In this document: piece after piece, positions 1-6,122 of the stretch | How positions within the stretch are numbered: position 1 is the stretch's first letter | Layout: each line of letters starts with the position of its first letter | From: Verrucomicrobiales bacterium | Lineage (GTDB): Bacteria > Verrucomicrobiota > Verrucomicrobiia > Verrucomicrobiales > DEV007 | Direction of reading: 5' to 3' | Length of the DNA: 11,691 nt | NCBI GenBank assembly: GCA_023253615.1 | Contig: JALRFZ010000797.1 | Location: forward strand, 1-11,691 | The notes under the pieces: model-generated | Databases searched by the model: none | Seen by the model: the letters and a program-made list of their open reading frames with translations, nothing else | What the model was told of the DNA's origin: nothing | Position numbers and translations under genes: made by a program

Positions 1-791
1 GCGTGATTGATCGTGCCGGCGATCAACCCTTCTTTCTCTACCTCGCCCACTACGCGCCACACACGCCCATCGAGGCGAAGGCCGATGACATCCGGCATTT
101 CGAGGCGAAACTCCGGCCCGGCCAGCATCACCAGAACGCCGTCTATGCCGCCATGGTCAAGAGCCTCGACGACAGCGTGGGCCGTGTCCTCGAACGCCTG
201 AAGCAACAAGGCCTGGAGCGGAACACCATTGTGATCTTTACCAGCGATAACGGCGGCTACATCGGCGCCGACAAAGGCCAAACGGCGCCCGTGACCAGCA
301 ACGCGCCGCTGCGCTCTGGCAAAGGATCGCTCTACGAAGGCGGCATCCGCGTGCCCCTCATCGTGCGGTGGCCCGGCGTCACGCCCGCCGCAGGTGAGTG
401 CCAGGAGCCCGTGGTGTTGATGGACCTCTTTCACACCCTCACCGCCACGCTGTCCGGCGAAGCCTCCAAAACACCCGCCGACGGCATCAACCTCAAAGCC
501 CTGCTGCAAGAACCCGGCAGCGCGCTCAAGCGTGAGGCCCTCTACTTTCACTACCCGCACTACTACGCCACCACCACACCCGTGAGCGCCGTGCGCTCCG
601 GCGACTGGAAATTGCTCGAATACCTCGAAGACGGCCGGATCGAGCTTTACCACCTCCAGGATGACCCCGGCGAGCAGACCGATCTCGCGAACGGGATGCC
701 GGACAGAGCCGCGTCATTGCTCAAACAACTCCACCAGTGGCGCACCGGGGTGAACGCCGCCATGCCAACCCCGAATCCGAATTTCAAATAG
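1..791 (+). CDS. Arylsulfatase, C-terminal part (5' end outside window)
   Basis: Sulfatases of this family (alkaline-phosphatase superfamily) hydrolyse sulfate esters, in these bacteria usually from sulfated polysaccharides and in the periplasm or outside the cell. The frame is already open at base 3 and gives about 262 residues ending at TAG 789-791, roughly half of a usual sulfatase. Visible are the metal-ligand motif TSDNGG (near residue 80), the GKGSLYEGGIRVP block with the active-site lysine (near 107-119), the early YLAHYAPHTPI segment, and the C-terminal GDWKLLEY and LYHLQDDPGEQTDLA signatures. The CxPSR formylglycine site and the signal peptide would lie upstream and cannot be checked. 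The GTG at base 3 is only the first codon seen, not a credible start. An oxidoreductase remnant follows within 20 bases. The family is secure; the substrate cannot be read from this half. Confidence 0.93.
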   Translation, partial: VIDRAGDQPFFLYLAHYAPHTPIEAKADDIRHFEAKLRPGQHHQNAVYAAMVKSLDDSVGRVLERLKQQGLERNTIVIFTSDNGGYIGADKGQTAPVTSNAPLRSGKGSLYEGGIRVPLIVRWPGVTPAAGECQEPVVLMDLFHTLTATLSGEASKTPADGINLKALLQEPGSALKREALYFHYPHYYATTTPVSAVRSGDWKLLEYLEDGRIELYHLQDDPGEQTDLANGMPDRAASLLKQLHQWRTGVNAAMPTPNPNFK

Positions 792-805
792 GAAGACCCT
801 CACCG

Positions 806-1357
806 ATAAGAACTCTCCTCCCTTTCCTTTTCGCCGTCTCTAGCGCCTTCGCCGTCGAGCAGGCGGAGGTCGTCGTCGTGGCCACCACCTCGGGCGGCAT
901 CGCTGCCGCCGGCTTGGCGGACCGTTCAGAAACGAGGGTGATTTTGCTCGAAGAGAAAAGCCACGCGGGCGGTGTCGCCCCGGCCGGATTGACGAACACG
1001 GACTCCCACGGCTTCCACCAATACGATCCCGCCCCTCCCGGAATCCGCGAAGGCTGCCCCTTCATCGAACACGAGCCGCAGCAGCTTCCCGATCGCATCC
1101 TCGTGCCGAAGTGTGTCGATGGATTGCTGGTTCCGTTGGCCGGCGGCGCCCGCCATGTCGGCTACCAGACCATCCGCACGGAACCCGTCTTCATGGCGCT
1201 CGGCGAGGCCTGCGGCATCGCCGCGATGAAGGCGGATGGTTCGCGCACCGACGGGCGCACGGTCGATGTCAAGGCGGTGCCGCGTGAGATCGTGAAACGC
1301 GGAGGCTTGATTCTTCAAGAGGACACCGCAATGGTTCCGGACAATCCGCGTCAGTAG
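806..1357 (+). pseudogene. Remnant of a secreted FAD-dependent oxidoreductase (PF12831 type)
   Basis: The open frame joins the two ends of a flavin oxidoreductase without its middle. The first part holds a signal-peptide-like stretch (RTLLPFLFAVSSAFA) and a Rossmann beta-alpha-beta segment, VVVVATTSGGIAAA, in which the expected first glycine of the dinucleotide loop is alanine, then ILLEEKSHAGGVAPAGLTNTDS. The last part resembles the FAD-binding C-terminus: PDRILVPKCVDGLLVP, then HVGYQTIRTEPVFMALGEACGIAA. The intervening substrate domain, probably some hundreds of residues judging by family length, is missing without a frame break. No ATG or TTG precedes the signal peptide. The codon where one is expected is ATA at 806, with a GGAAG purine run 10 bases upstream; the only earlier in-frame start is GTG 737, inside the sulfatase gene. 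Lost start, altered glycine loop and internal deletion together point to decay. An expressed short protein starting at 737 cannot be excluded. Confidence 0.75.
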
Positions 1358-1379
1358 CCCGGACGGTCCGACCTGATCC

Positions 1380-1976
1380 ATGAAAACAAGTCCGAAGCCA
1401 TTGCTCATCCTCCCGGCAATCGCCTTGGTCGCGCTGTCATTCCTGGTTCATCGGAACCGGCCGGAGCCGGAAATCACCATGGTTCCACCCGCAGGCGCGA
1501 CATCGGACGATCAGGCATCAGCCCCTGGAGCGAAGCGGCGTCGCTACCGCCCGGAACCCGCACCCGAAAGCGTGCAACGACAGGCCGACGAGGTGATCCG
1601 GCGCCATCAGGGCATGAAGAAGGAAGCGTTCGGGAAAAGCGCCGAGCTCCAGGAACTCGGTCGGCGGTTCTTTGGCCATCTGGATTCGCCGTCCTTCCAG
1701 AAGAAGCTCGAAGAGGCCATTGACCTCATGAAATCCACCAAGGGAATCGAGCATGGAACCCTGGACTTTGAACTCGATGACTTCAGTTCCCCGAATGCCC
1801 GTGCGTTGTTGGAGGCGGCCCTGTCGGAAGAACCGGAGCGCGCCCGTGATTATATGATGAACCTGCTCGACGGCGCGGTCTTCGAATTCGCGCTGGATCC
1901 GGCCGTGGAAACCACAAGCGATGGGCTGACGGTCAAAGGTTCCGGAGCCCCTCCGGCGTCCGGGTCCGGGGAATGA
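1380..1976 (+). CDS. Hypothetical membrane-anchored or secreted protein, 198 aa
   Basis: I do not recognise this family. The protein starts with a short basic end and one hydrophobic segment (about residues 7-22, LLILPAIALVALSFLV) that is a signal anchor or uncleaved signal peptide. A proline-rich, charged linker follows (about 25-65, with KRRRYRPEPAPES), then a helical, highly charged domain (about 66-165) with DEVIRRHQGMKKEAF and RALLEAALSEEPERARDYM, and a low-complexity tail ending GSGAPPASGSGE. The charged domain should lie outside the cytoplasmic membrane. ATG 1380 is the first start in frame and sits directly before the hydrophobic segment; no Shine-Dalgarno sequence is visible. The small exported protein at 2010 begins 33 bases downstream on the same strand, so the two may share a transcript. 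The gene itself is likely real because of the coherent export signal. Confidence 0.7.
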   Translation: MKTSPKPLLILPAIALVALSFLVHRNRPEPEITMVPPAGATSDDQASAPGAKRRRYRPEPAPESVQRQADEVIRRHQGMKKEAFGKSAELQELGRRFFGHLDSPSFQKKLEEAIDLMKSTKGIEHGTLDFELDDFSSPNARALLEAALSEEPERARDYMMNLLDGAVFEFALDPAVETTSDGLTVKGSGAPPASGSGE

Positions 1977-1990
1977 ACCGCTTGCCTTCC

Positions 1991-2002
1991 ATTACCGGTA
2001 AT
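1991..2002. promoter_or_regulatory. Perfect 12-bp palindrome upstream of the 2010 gene
   Basis: ATTACCGGTAAT is its own reverse complement and ends 7 bases before the ATG at 2010. It lies in the 33-base gap between two small exported-protein genes. It could be a dimeric regulator site, or a small RNA hairpin over the place where a ribosome-binding site would be; a chance origin is possible at this length. Confidence 0.3.
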
Positions 2003-2009
2003 CACCAAC

Positions 2010-2222
2010 ATGAAAATCCCCGAATCCCATTCCCAAACCCGTCGCGAAGCTCTTCTCGACACCCTCAGAACGGTTATCGTGACTTCGCTCACGCTGCCGG
2101 CCGTATCGGCGGCCTCAGCCGCCGAGCCCCCGGAGTCCGAGCCCGGGTTTGTGCCGGAGAACGACTATCCCTTCTTCGGTGGAGAACTTCCGGAAGGATA
2201 CGGTTCCATCCGCTTCAAATAG
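2010..2222 (+). CDS. Small exported protein with Tat-like signal, 70 aa
   Basis: Family not recognised. The N-terminus has a twin arginine (TRREALLDTLR, about residues 10-20), then a moderately hydrophobic stretch (VIVTSLTLPAVSAASAA, about 22-38) ending in an AxA-like cleavage region. This resembles a Tat signal, though the arginine motif does not fit the strict SRRxFLK consensus. The predicted mature part is only about 32 residues, acidic at first and aromatic later (PENDYPFFGGELPEGYG), ending SIRFK. The start ATG 2010 is fixed by the signal, and no clear ribosome-binding site is visible. The gene follows the 198-aa anchored protein and precedes a convergent toxin gene by 26 bases. The organised signal and tail make it more likely a real small gene than a chance frame, but no function can be named. 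Confidence 0.6.
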   Translation: MKIPESHSQTRREALLDTLRTVIVTSLTLPAVSAASAAEPPESEPGFVPENDYPFFGGELPEGYGSIRFK

Positions 2223-2248
2223 CGGGATGTCGGGCGATCGACTCCCCC

Positions 2249-2650
2249 TCACGCCTCATCCAGAGTCCCATGCACCTCCAACCCCGGCACGTCACGAAAG
2301 TGGGCATCGGGTGAAATGACGATTGCGCGAACCCTCAGGGCGGCGACGGCGATCGCGAGATCACTCACGGGGGGCCATTTCCCTTTCCGACCGAGTTCCC
2401 AGCCGAGGCGGCTCACCTCCCGCCAGAGCCGCGCGTCGGTCGGGATTTCGGGAACGATGTCGAAAAACTGCTCCATCTGGCCGTAGCGAAGGTCGACCCT
2501 GATCCCGCGAAGCACTTCGGCCCGGACCACGCCGCAGTTGTAGAGCCGACCTGACCGGAGAAGAGGCGCCAGCACCTGGCGCGGGTCCTGCCCGGCCCGC
2601 ATCAGATCGATGTAGGCGGCCGAGTCGACCAGATAGTCGGCACTCTTCAT
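2249..2650 (-). CDS. vapC: PIN-domain ribonuclease toxin, VapC family
   Basis: This 133-aa protein has the usual length and layout of a VapC toxin, a metal-dependent endoribonuclease that cleaves RNA when not held by its VapB partner. The PIN acidic residues are in place: D9 (YLVDSAAYID), E45 (VVRAEVLRG), D97 (PVSDLAIAVAAL) and D115 (VISPDAHF). It is cytoplasmic. Its ATG overlaps the stop of the upstream antitoxin gene in an ATGA (2647-2650), so the pair is cotranscribed and probably translationally coupled. All catalytic residues are present and there is no frame break, so the toxin looks active. The target RNA cannot be read from sequence. It ends 26 bases from the convergent small-protein gene. 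Confidence 0.93.
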   Translation of the reverse strand: MKSADYLVDSAAYIDLMRAGQDPRQVLAPLLRSGRLYNCGVVRAEVLRGIRVDLRYGQMEQFFDIVPEIPTDARLWREVSRLGWELGRKGKWPPVSDLAIAVAALRVRAIVISPDAHFRDVPGLEVHGTLDEA

Positions 2651-2925
2651 TTCGCGGCCTTGCGTGGCCGACCGCGCCGGGAAGCCTTCTCGGGAAGGTA
2701 GGAAACCGGCGAGGCACCGTTCCGGATCGCAATGAGATCGTAGGCGGGATCAACGGCCTCACGCGCTTCCTCCGCCGACCAGGGCTCTTCCATGACGCGG
2801 TTGATCGTCGCGAGCCGCAAGGCCTCGCTCAGCGCCCAATCGACGGCCTCCTTCATCGTGCCGATGCCGGTCAATTTCATGATCCGGTCGAGTTTGCCCT
2901 CGTCGATTTCAATCGTCGTCTTCAT
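2647..2925 (-). CDS. vapB: VapB-type antitoxin with ribbon-helix-helix N-terminus
   Basis: This 92-aa antitoxin is expected to bind and inhibit VapC and to repress its own promoter. The N-terminus (MKTTIEIDEGKLDRIMKLTG, then MKEAVDWALSEALR) fits the short beta strand and two helices of ribbon-helix-helix VapB proteins. The middle (about residues 44-62, MEEPWSAEEAREAVDPAYD) is acidic with a tryptophan and is the likely toxin-binding part. The C-terminus ends ASRRGRPRKAAK; the RGRPRK core at 84-89 looks like an AT-hook, which is not a standard VapB element and may simply be a basic tail. The start is set by the family's usual MKTTI beginning. A tandem 12-bp repeat covers the start and the bases just upstream, and no Shine-Dalgarno sequence is visible. 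Confidence 0.88.
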   Translation of the reverse strand: MKTTIEIDEGKLDRIMKLTGIGTMKEAVDWALSEALRLATINRVMEEPWSAEEAREAVDPAYDLIAIRNGASPVSYLPEKASRRGRPRKAAK

Positions 2926-2947
2926 ATGGCCGTAAATATGGGCATAA
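2924..2947. promoter_or_regulatory. Adjacent 12-bp direct repeats at the vapB start, candidate operator
   Basis: Two abutting copies, atatggccgtaa (2924-2935) and atatgggcataa (2936-2947), agree at 10 of 12 positions. They overlap the vapB start codon (2923-2925) and the only AT-rich sequence upstream of it. Ribbon-helix-helix antitoxins often bind short tandem repeats side by side, so an autoregulatory site is plausible. This is inferred from position and repetition only. Confidence 0.4.
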
Positions 2948-2969
2948 TTCGGCGGGCCTCAATTCATTT

Positions 2970-3278
2970 TCACCCCACATACTTGTCCTTCCGCAGCACC
3001 TCGACATCGGCGACGTAGACGATCACCGACCAGTCCTTGAAATAGCGGGAACCCACCTCGTCCATGATCGTCTCGGCGACCTCGGAGGAGACGAGGGTAT
3101 CGAGCTGGACGTTGCGGCCCTCCCATTCCGAGGCCCGGATCCCACGGGACCCCTCGCCCTCGACCATCGTCATGGTCCAGCCCTTGGCCCCCTTCTCCTT
3201 GACCAGTTCGATGAGGTCGTCGCGGAGGACGCGCTCGGCGATGATCGTCACTTTCCGGAGGGTTCTGCTCAGAGCCAT
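2970..3278 (-). CDS. sbtB: PII-like regulator of the bicarbonate transporter, SbtB type
   Basis: This 102-aa protein has the small PII-like fold layout. It starts RKVTIIAERVLRDDLIELVKEKGAKGWTM, followed by a T-loop region (about residues 41-58) containing GEGSRGIRASEWEGR, then VQLDTLVSSEVAETIMDEV and YFKDWSVIVYVADVEVLRKD. The GSR-containing T-loop, and the position directly after a gene for an SbtA permease, match SbtB. In cyanobacteria SbtB forms trimers that bind adenine nucleotides, including cyclic AMP, and control SbtA. The cyanobacterial C-terminal loop with its cysteine pair is missing: the protein stops at KDKYVG and contains no cysteine. The start ATG 3278 lies 10 bases inside the end of sbtA, so the two are probably translationally coupled. 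A longer frame upstream exists only because sbtA is read out of frame there. Confidence 0.85.
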   Translation of the reverse strand: MALSRTLRKVTIIAERVLRDDLIELVKEKGAKGWTMTMVEGEGSRGIRASEWEGRNVQLDTLVSSEVAETIMDEVGSRYFKDWSVIVYVADVEVLRKDKYVG

Positions 3279-4231
3279 GGGGCGAGGTGTTTGGCGAGGG
3301 TTTGAAACAGAGGGATACCAAAAGCCAGATTGAAGGGGAAGGTGATTCCGAGGGCGAGGGTCAGGTAATAGGCCGGATTCGCGCCCGGCAGGGCCACCCG
3401 GACCGCGGCAGGCGCGGCGATGTAGGAGGCGCTGCCCGCCATCGCTCCGAGGATGGAAGCGCCTCCCGGCGAGAGACCGGCGAGAAGTCCCGCGGCGACC
3501 CCGAGGGAACCGTGCAGGACGGGGATGACACAACCGAGCACGAGCAGCCGCACCCCGGCCTTGCCCGCATCGCGGAGACGTTTGCCGGCGGCGAGGCCGA
3601 GCTCGATCATGAAAATGCAGAGAGCCCCTTTGAAGGAGGTGGTGAAAAACGGCTGCACGTCGGTGAGTTTCCCCGGACCACAGGCCCATCCGATGAGAAG
3701 TCCGCCCAACAACAGCACGATGCTCTTGCCGGTGACGACTTCGTGGAGGGCCTTTTTCCAGCTCCCTTTCGTCCCGCCCCCTCCACTGGCGAAGAGCAGG
3801 GCGACGATGATGCCGGGCACCTCCAGCACGGCGACCAGGGCGGGCAGGTATCCCTCGGTCTCCGCCCCGGAGCGTTTCACCGCCTCGACCGCGGCGAGGA
3901 AGGTGACGACCGAGACCGAACCGTAATGCGCGGCGACCGCGGCGGCGTCCTCCCTGCCGAGTCTCCCGAAGCGGCGCATCAGGAAAAAGGCCGAGACCGG
4001 CGTGATGAGACCGAGCAGCACGGTCGCGAGGGCGGGCACGAGCATCTCGATGATCGGGGTGACGGCCAGGGCGGCACCGCCCTTGAGCCCGATCGCGAGG
4101 AGGAGATAAATCGAAAGCCCCTGGTAGACCGGTTCAGGGACGGCGAGATCGCTCTTCACCCAACGGGCCGCGATCCCCAGGGCAAAACAAAGGACGACGG
4201 GGGAAATGAGGTTGTCGGCGAGCGCGTTCAA
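3269..4231 (-). CDS. sbtA: Sodium-dependent bicarbonate permease, SbtA family
   Basis: SbtA-family proteins import bicarbonate with sodium across the cytoplasmic membrane. This 320-aa protein is almost entirely hydrophobic helices, with about ten segments in two related halves. The GSVS motif (104-107) in the first half and GSAS (266-269) in the second correspond to the serine motifs at the substrate site of the family. The KSDLAVPEPVYQGLSIYLLLAIGLKGG start and the ANPAYYLTLALGITFPFNLAFGIPLFQ end are also typical. A soluble stretch near 149-165 (SGGGGTKGSWKKALHE) is shorter than the cytoplasmic loop of the cyanobacterial protein. The start is TTG 4231; no ATG or GTG lies in frame in the nearby upstream bases, and family alignment supports starting here. 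No Shine-Dalgarno sequence is visible. A cyanobacterium is unlikely given the rest of the window, and bicarbonate as substrate is inferred from the family. Confidence 0.88.
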   Translation of the reverse strand: MNALADNLISPVVLCFALGIAARWVKSDLAVPEPVYQGLSIYLLLAIGLKGGAALAVTPIIEMLVPALATVLLGLITPVSAFFLMRRFGRLGREDAAAVAAHYGSVSVVTFLAAVEAVKRSGAETEGYLPALVAVLEVPGIIVALLFASGGGGTKGSWKKALHEVVTGKSIVLLLGGLLIGWACGPGKLTDVQPFFTTSFKGALCIFMIELGLAAGKRLRDAGKAGVRLLVLGCVIPVLHGSLGVAAGLLAGLSPGGASILGAMAGSASYIAAPAAVRVALPGANPAYYLTLALGITFPFNLAFGIPLFQTLAKHLAPWL

Positions 4232-4292
4232 CGGAGAGGCTTGGAGCCAGCCCGGAATGGAGCGCCGGGAGGGACGTGAGTCAAGCAGAGGA

Positions 4293-4330
4293 CAAAAAAA
4301 ACGCCGCCCCGGCTCGGCCGGGACGGCGTT
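4293..4330 (-). terminator. Rho-independent terminator after the 99-aa secreted protein gene
   Basis: The stem pairs AACGCCG (4300-4306) with CGGCGTT (4324-4330), continues past one mismatch through CCCGGC/GCCGGG, and closes with a 3-base TCG loop. On the minus strand it is followed by eight T residues (complement of 4294-4301). It lies 18 bases beyond the stop of the gene at 4349-4648 and separates that gene from sbtA. Confidence 0.9.
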
Positions 4331-4348
4331 CCGGAAGGAGGGCGCGGT

Positions 4349-4648
4349 TTACTCGACTTCGATCTTGGAAGCGACGAGGAATTTCTTCCCGTCGCGCTCC
4401 TCGACCTTGCCGGTCACCTTGGCTTTGGCGCTGCCGGAGCAGACATGCTCGCTGGTCTTGCGTTTGCCATCCTCTTCGAGGAGGTAGAGCGTGTCGCCGA
4501 CCTTGAGGGTGTCCTCACAGGCATCGGCCTGCTTCAGGTTGCACTTCGCGCAGGACATTTCGCCTTCGAAGGTTTTCTCCTCGGCCTGGACGGAGGCGAG
4601 GGTGAAGGCGAGACCGAGAACGGAGAGAGCGGAAATGAGTTTTTTCAT
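4349..4648 (-). CDS. Small secreted cysteine-containing protein, 99 aa
   Basis: A clear signal peptide (MKKLISALSVLGLAFTLASVQA, residues 1-22, with AxA-like cleavage before EEK) leads a mature domain of about 77 residues. It carries C33 and C36 (SCAKC), C44 (ADACED) and C70 (EHVCSG), then a strand-rich end (KVTGKVEERDGKKFLVASKIEVE) that suggests a small beta-barrel of OB type. I recall similar short exported proteins from Planctomycetes and Verrucomicrobia, with an early CxxC, a later single cysteine and a GKV..KDGKK end, but I know no function. The cysteines could form disulfides or bind a metal or haem; the last is less likely because no CxxCH is present. ATG 4648 is chosen because it starts the signal peptide; the longer frame from 4774 has no such signal. 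The gene lies 153 bases after another Cys-rich exported protein gene and ends in a strong terminator. Confidence 0.85.
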   Translation of the reverse strand: MKKLISALSVLGLAFTLASVQAEEKTFEGEMSCAKCNLKQADACEDTLKVGDTLYLLEEDGKRKTSEHVCSGSAKAKVTGKVEERDGKKFLVASKIEVE

Positions 4649-4688
4649 GATGATGTTTTTGTCAGGATATTTGCAATGGAATTGGAAA

Positions 4689-4750
4689 TTCGGTCCGGGC
4701 GGGTCCCACCATCCGGTTCCATGTCGCCGCGAGGCGGAGTCCGGACCGAA
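4689..4750. repeat. 10-bp perfect inverted repeat between the two Cys-rich genes
   Basis: TTCGGTCCGG (4689-4698) and CCGGACCGAA (4741-4750) are exact reverse complements separated by 42 bases, and the interior contains a smaller CGCC/GGCG hairpin. It lies 52 bases beyond the stop at 4802 and upstream of the gene starting at 4648. On the minus strand it could act as a weak terminator or an mRNA leader structure, but no long T run follows. The rest of the 4649-4801 gap shows no convincing promoter. Confidence 0.35.
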
Positions 4751-4801
4751 AAAGACCGCACGCCCTGCCGGCAAAAGCTCCGGATCGGATCGCCTGACCG
4801 A

Positions 4802-5206
4802 TCAACAACGGAACACCCCGTAAAGAATGCGCGGGGGAGGCGTCGGCACCGCGACGAGAGCCCCGGGAGCGGGACCAGCCCCGGGCGACGCGCGGGGGCC
4901 GCGGAGCCACGCGGCGACTTCCGTCCCGAACGGGATGGCGGGAACCCACTTCACCGGCAACGGGGCGGGGGCGAAAACCTTGCCGGCGGTGAGGAATCCG
5001 AGCTTGGCGGCGCAGGGACATTTCGTCGAGGGCTCCTCCGTGCCACCCGTATCATCAGGGTCCGACTCCGCGGTGAGACGCGCCTGGCAACAGGGCGGCA
5101 GATCCGCTTGGGCGACATCGCTTTCCGCCTGATGGGGGACGAACGCACAGCAGCAGACCGGATTCCCGATCAGCACGACCATGAAGATGGCGAGGAGTGT
5201 CCGCAT
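4802..5206 (-). CDS. Small secreted cysteine-rich protein, 134 aa
   Basis: The protein begins with a signal-like hydrophobic stretch (MRTLLAIFMVVLIGNPVCCCAF). Cysteines C18-C20 fall at its end, so it may be a lipoprotein or may be cleaved nearby, but no clean lipobox is seen. The mature part has paired cysteines C39-C40 (PPCCQA) and C63/C65 (KCPCAAKLG), separated by an acidic stretch (ESDPDDTGGTEEPS). A hydrophobic segment (KVFAPAPLPVKWVPAIPF) and a proline-rich tail ending in C134 follow. CC and CPC pairs in an exported protein suggest metal binding or disulfides, but nothing identifies the ligand. ATG 5206 is preferred over the upstream ATG 5248 because it sits at the signal peptide and has a weak GGAA 5 bases before it. 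It is 38 bases after the iclR-type gene on the same strand. Confidence 0.7.
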   Translation of the reverse strand: MRTLLAIFMVVLIGNPVCCCAFVPHQAESDVAQADLPPCCQARLTAESDPDDTGGTEEPSTKCPCAAKLGFLTAGKVFAPAPLPVKWVPAIPFGTEVAAWLRGPRASPGAGPAPGALVAVPTPPPRILYGVFRC

Positions 5207-5221
5207 TCGTTCCGATGCATT

Positions 5222-5237
5222 CGTGCCAGAAGGCACG
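5222..5237 (-). other. Small hairpin between the IclR gene and the Cys-rich gene
   Basis: CGTGCC (5222-5227) and GGCACG (5232-5237) form a perfect 6-bp stem with a 4-base loop, 7 bases after the IclR stop codon. No T run follows on the minus strand, so it is a weak terminator or attenuator candidate at most. Confidence 0.3.
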
Positions 5238-5244
5238 GTGGCGT

Positions 5245-6120
5245 TCAATCAATTTCTCCCCGGGCCGGCCGCCGCATTGGCGCGGGTCGCGAAGATCGAC
5301 CGGACCGGGTCAAGGCCGCCGCGGGGCACCCGAGCCTCCGCGAGAGCGTATCCGCGATCCCTTTCACTGCGGGACCCAGGGCTTCGAGTTTTTTCCCACC
5401 GACGCGGTCCGATGGTCCGCTGACCCAGACGGCGGCGGCAACTTCTCCGCGATGGTCGAAAACGGGTGCGGCGGCGCAGACGAAGGTCTCGCTCTCCTCC
5501 CCGCGATCCAGCGCGAATCCGGATCCGAGGACGCCGTCCAATTCACGCCGGTAGGCCGCCGGCGACCGGATCGTCCGGCGCGTTTTCCGATCGAACCGGA
5601 TCGTGGCGAGGAGCACCTCGCGTCCCGGGGACGGGAGGAAGGCGAGGATCGCCTTCGCCGGGGCGGCCGTCAGCAGGGGAAAGGCGTGCCCGAGCTCGAC
5701 GACCACCTTCACCGGATGCAGGGATGGCACCTGGTCGAGGACGATGCCCTGCGATCCGGAGAGCGTCCCGAGCAGCGCCGTCTCGCCCGTCGCATCCCGC
5801 AGCGCTTTGAGGAAGGGTGCGGCCGTGCCCACGAGACTCTCGCCTCCCACGATCCGGCGGCCGAGGCCCAGCACCTTGCCCGACAGACGGTAGATCTTGG
5901 CCGGTTCGTCCCGCTCGGCATATCCGCGCAGCACGAGTGTCGTGACGATGCGGAAGACGGCGTTCTTCGGCATGCCGAGAAGTTCGGTCAGCTCCGTGAG
6001 CGTGAGCCCACCCGGGCGCTCCGCGAGCGTCTCGAGAAGATCGAGGGTGCGGTCGAGGATGGGAACGCGGTAGCGTTCGCGGAGATCGGGCTTCGGATGG
6101 CGGGGGGCACGCGATGACAT
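5245..6120 (-). CDS. IclR-family transcriptional regulator
   Basis: IclR regulators bind DNA as dimers or tetramers and respond to small carbon-source metabolites. This 291-aa protein has the winged helix-turn-helix at about residues 18-80 (LDRTLDLLETLAERPGGLTL, then GMPKNAVFRIVTTLVLRGYAE) and the effector-binding domain at about 90-265, with HAFPLLTAAPAKAILAFLP, GFALDRGEESETFVCAAAPVFD and VAAAVWVSGP all typical. The length exceeds the usual 250-270 because of a basic, disordered-looking tail (about 267-291, RSGRSSRPAPMRRPARGE). It is divergent from the SDR gene; the 64-base gap holds a 35-bp inverted repeat beginning 3 bases from its own start codon. It most likely represses itself and controls the SDR and FAD-oxidoreductase genes. 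The effector is unknown but is probably the substrate or a product of that pathway. Confidence 0.93.
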   Translation of the reverse strand: MSSRAPRHPKPDLRERYRVPILDRTLDLLETLAERPGGLTLTELTELLGMPKNAVFRIVTTLVLRGYAERDEPAKIYRLSGKVLGLGRRIVGGESLVGTAAPFLKALRDATGETALLGTLSGSQGIVLDQVPSLHPVKVVVELGHAFPLLTAAPAKAILAFLPSPGREVLLATIRFDRKTRRTIRSPAAYRRELDGVLGSGFALDRGEESETFVCAAAPVFDHRGEVAAAVWVSGPSDRVGGKKLEALGPAVKGIADTLSRRLGCPAAALTRSGRSSRPAPMRRPARGEID

Positions 6121-6122
6121 GA

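Noticed and set aside
2010..2222. Idea that the 70-aa protein is a modified-peptide (RiPP) precursor
   Set aside because: It has a Sec/Tat-like export leader and no modification enzyme, protease or ABC exporter lies nearby.
1973..2314. 113-codon frame beginning with an ATGA overlap with the 198-aa gene
   Set aside because: Its product has no export signal or recognisable pattern, and it runs through the better-supported small exported protein and into the vapC 3' end.
3279..3689. N-terminal extension of SbtB
   Set aside because: The added part is sbtA read in another frame. The 102-aa product from 3278 already has a full PII-like layout.
3287..4279. 330-codon plus-strand frame opposite sbtA
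   Set aside because: Its product is hydrophilic, repetitive in D, E, G and R, and antisense to a clear permease.
5197..6117. 306-codon plus-strand frame opposite the IclR gene
   Set aside because: It is antisense to a full-length IclR regulator, and its charged composition is typical of a shadow frame.
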